Below are positions 6,227 through 6,831 of a stretch of DNA of 6,831 nucleotides, in pieces. The position numbers and the translations under genes are program-made. Location of the stretch: positions 1 to 6,831 of the forward strand of contig CASBQH010000071.1 of NCBI GenBank assembly GCA_949127695.1, in the 5' to 3' direction. The notes under the pieces are model-generated. The model had not been told where the DNA came from and searched no databases. It was given only the letters and a program-made list of their open reading frames with translations. How positions within the stretch are numbered: the first letter of the stretch is position 1; each line of letters starts with the position of its first letter. The stretch is from Synechococcales cyanobacterium PMM_0073. GTDB taxonomy: Bacteria; Cyanobacteriota; Cyanobacteriia; Elainellales; Elainellaceae.

Positions 6227-6255
6227 TTGACAAAATCTCGGCAAAGCGTAACAAT
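6227..6255 (+). promoter_or_regulatory. sigma-70-like promoter in the gap after gvpG
   Basis: A perfect -35 hexamer TTGACA (6227-6232) is followed after 17 bp by AACAAT (6250-6255), four of six to the -10 consensus. It lies 20 bp after the gvpG stop and points right. No open frame of note starts between it and the terminator at 6327-6350, so its product would be a short transcript. Confidence 0.4.
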
Positions 6256-6261
6256 AGATAC

Positions 6262-6350
6262 ATAAATTCGAGAAGGCGCTGCAATTTTCAGGATTTACCA
6301 GATTTTTAAAGTTAGCTGGTTGGAGTCACCCTCGATTTCGGGGGTGTTTT
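6262..6350 (+). ncRNA. candidate small RNA, about 90 nt
   Basis: Predicted only from position: start about 7 bp after the candidate -10 (6250-6255) and end at the U-tract of an intrinsic terminator. Inside, ACCAG (6297-6301) can pair with CTGGT (6316-6320) to form a small hairpin with an AT-rich loop before the terminator stem. It does not resemble Yfr1 (no CTCCTCAC core), tRNA, 6S or tmRNA as far as I can judge. The alternative is that this is just the 3' untranslated region of gvpG with its terminator. The ends are approximate. Confidence 0.3.
6327..6350 (+). terminator. intrinsic terminator downstream of gvpG
   Basis: Arms CACCCTCG (6327-6334) and CGGGGGTG (6339-6346) form an eight-pair stem with one T-G wobble and an ATTT tetraloop, followed by TTTTCTT. 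This is a good Rho-independent terminator for rightward transcription, ending either gvpG (stop 120 bp upstream) or a small RNA. It lacks a strong U-tract on the minus strand, so it is unlikely to serve the opposing peptidase gene, which ends at 6376. Confidence 0.75.
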
Positions 6351-6375
6351 CTTGTGTGGGGCTAATTGCGGGATT

Positions 6376-6831
6376 TTAATGGTGAATCAGCAGCGTTAGC
6401 AGCGGCAGAAACGACAGCAGCAGCCACCAGAGTAAATTTGCTGTCTCTGCGGGCTGAGCTGGCTCAGGAGCGCCCAGCAATGCATCAATTCGCTCCTCTA
6501 AGCGCGACGAGCTTACCCCGACCGCGATTCGGTTGTCCAGCAGCGGAGCCTGAGCCATTTGCAGCAGCGATTCGGCCAAGCAGAGCGCATCCACTCGTTC
6601 AGCCGCCCAGCGGTCAGCCCGCAGCTCGCGCAGCAGCAATAGCTCTTGCCAGAGGCGTTCGGTGTTCGGCATCCAGGCGCTCAGCTGCCGCAGCCAGCCC
6701 AGCCAGAAAAACCAAAAGGTATCGCGGTAGTGAACATGCGCCTGCTCATGCGCCAAGACGGCCTGAAGCTGCTCAATAGAGAGCTGGTCTAGCAAGCCTT
6801 GGCTAATCACCAGCTGCGACTGCCAGAAGCC
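6376..6831 (-). CDS. M56-family (BlaR1/MecR1-like) membrane metallopeptidase, C-terminal part
   Basis: Partial: the minus-strand frame is open to the right window edge, giving 151 residues ending in TAA at 6376-6378; the N-terminus lies outside. The fragment begins GFWQSQLVISQGLLDQLS, continues into the zinc site LAHEQAH (HExxH form; the two His and Glu are encoded at 6736-6750), then YRDTFWFFWLGWLR, a likely membrane-associated hydrophobic stretch. ELRADRWA supplies the probable third zinc-ligand Glu (E-L-R-A-D motif). A final hydrophobic segment (LLWWLLLSFLPLLTLL) ends in IHH. This is the architecture of cyanobacterial M56 peptidases, often encoded with a BlaI/MecI-type repressor that they inactivate by cleavage; that partner, if present, would be beyond the right edge. 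No penicillin-binding sensor domain follows the protease here, unlike true BlaR1. Substrate and signal are unknown. Confidence 0.88.
   Translation of the reverse strand, partial: GFWQSQLVISQGLLDQLSIEQLQAVLAHEQAHVHYRDTFWFFWLGWLRQLSAWMPNTERLWQELLLLRELRADRWAAERVDALCLAESLLQMAQAPLLDNRIAVGVSSSRLEERIDALLGAPEPAQPAETANLLWWLLLSFLPLLTLLIHH

Noticed and set aside
6366..6779. Plus-strand open frame opposite the M56 peptidase
   Set aside because: It is Ala/Arg/Pro-rich and unrecognisable, while the minus strand encodes HEQAH and ELRAD metal-site motifs.
1..6831. HIP1 (GCGATCGC) sites as cyanobacterial marker
   Set aside because: Only near matches such as ACGATCGC and GCGATCGG were noticed; no exact octamer was found by eye, so it was not used as evidence.

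Overview
This 6.8 kb window looks like chromosomal DNA from a cyanobacterium, most plausibly a filamentous Leptolyngbya-like lineage. The case rests on protein types: an NB-ARC/WD40 protein of the cyanobacterial kind with its characteristic N-terminal helix-turn-helix and C-terminal tail, a GvpG gas-vesicle protein, a cyanobacterial-style M56 peptidase, and an M20 amidohydrolase. DNA is fairly GC-rich. No exact HIP1 octamer was spotted, so the genus is not resolved.

Layout, left to right. (1) The C-terminal end of an EamA/DMT-type membrane transporter (3-278, +) enters from the left. (2) A complete M20 metallo-amidohydrolase (385-1572, +) follows. (3) After a 162-bp intergenic region with several dyad symmetries comes the dominant gene, a 1213-residue STAND NTPase (1735-5376, +). 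Its order is HTH, NB-ARC, winged helix/linker, a short pentapeptide-like stretch, then 14 WD40 blades (two seven-bladed propellers) and a conserved tail. (4) A convergent AtzH/HpxZ-like (DUF3225, NTF2-like) gene (5406-5777, -) meets it; the 29 bp between the two stop codons is made of an 11-bp tandem repeat. (5) Divergent from that is a gvpG-type gene (5928-6206, +) with no other gas-vesicle gene in view. (6) The 169-bp gap after it holds a sigma-70-like promoter and a good intrinsic terminator, compatible with a small RNA of about 90 nt. (7) The C-terminal part of an M56 (BlaR1/MecR1-like) membrane peptidase (6376-6831, -) runs off the right edge.

The genes do not form one obvious pathway. 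Transporter, amidohydrolase and STAND gene are co-directional but separated by 106 and 162 bp, so they are probably separate transcription units. The most interesting element is the STAND protein: it has sensor, switch and DNA/protein-binding modules but no fused effector, so any output must come from the HTH-like N-terminus or a partner encoded elsewhere. The orphan gvpG and the candidate small RNA beside it are the next most useful leads. I see no convincing, wholly undescribed multi-gene system inside this window.
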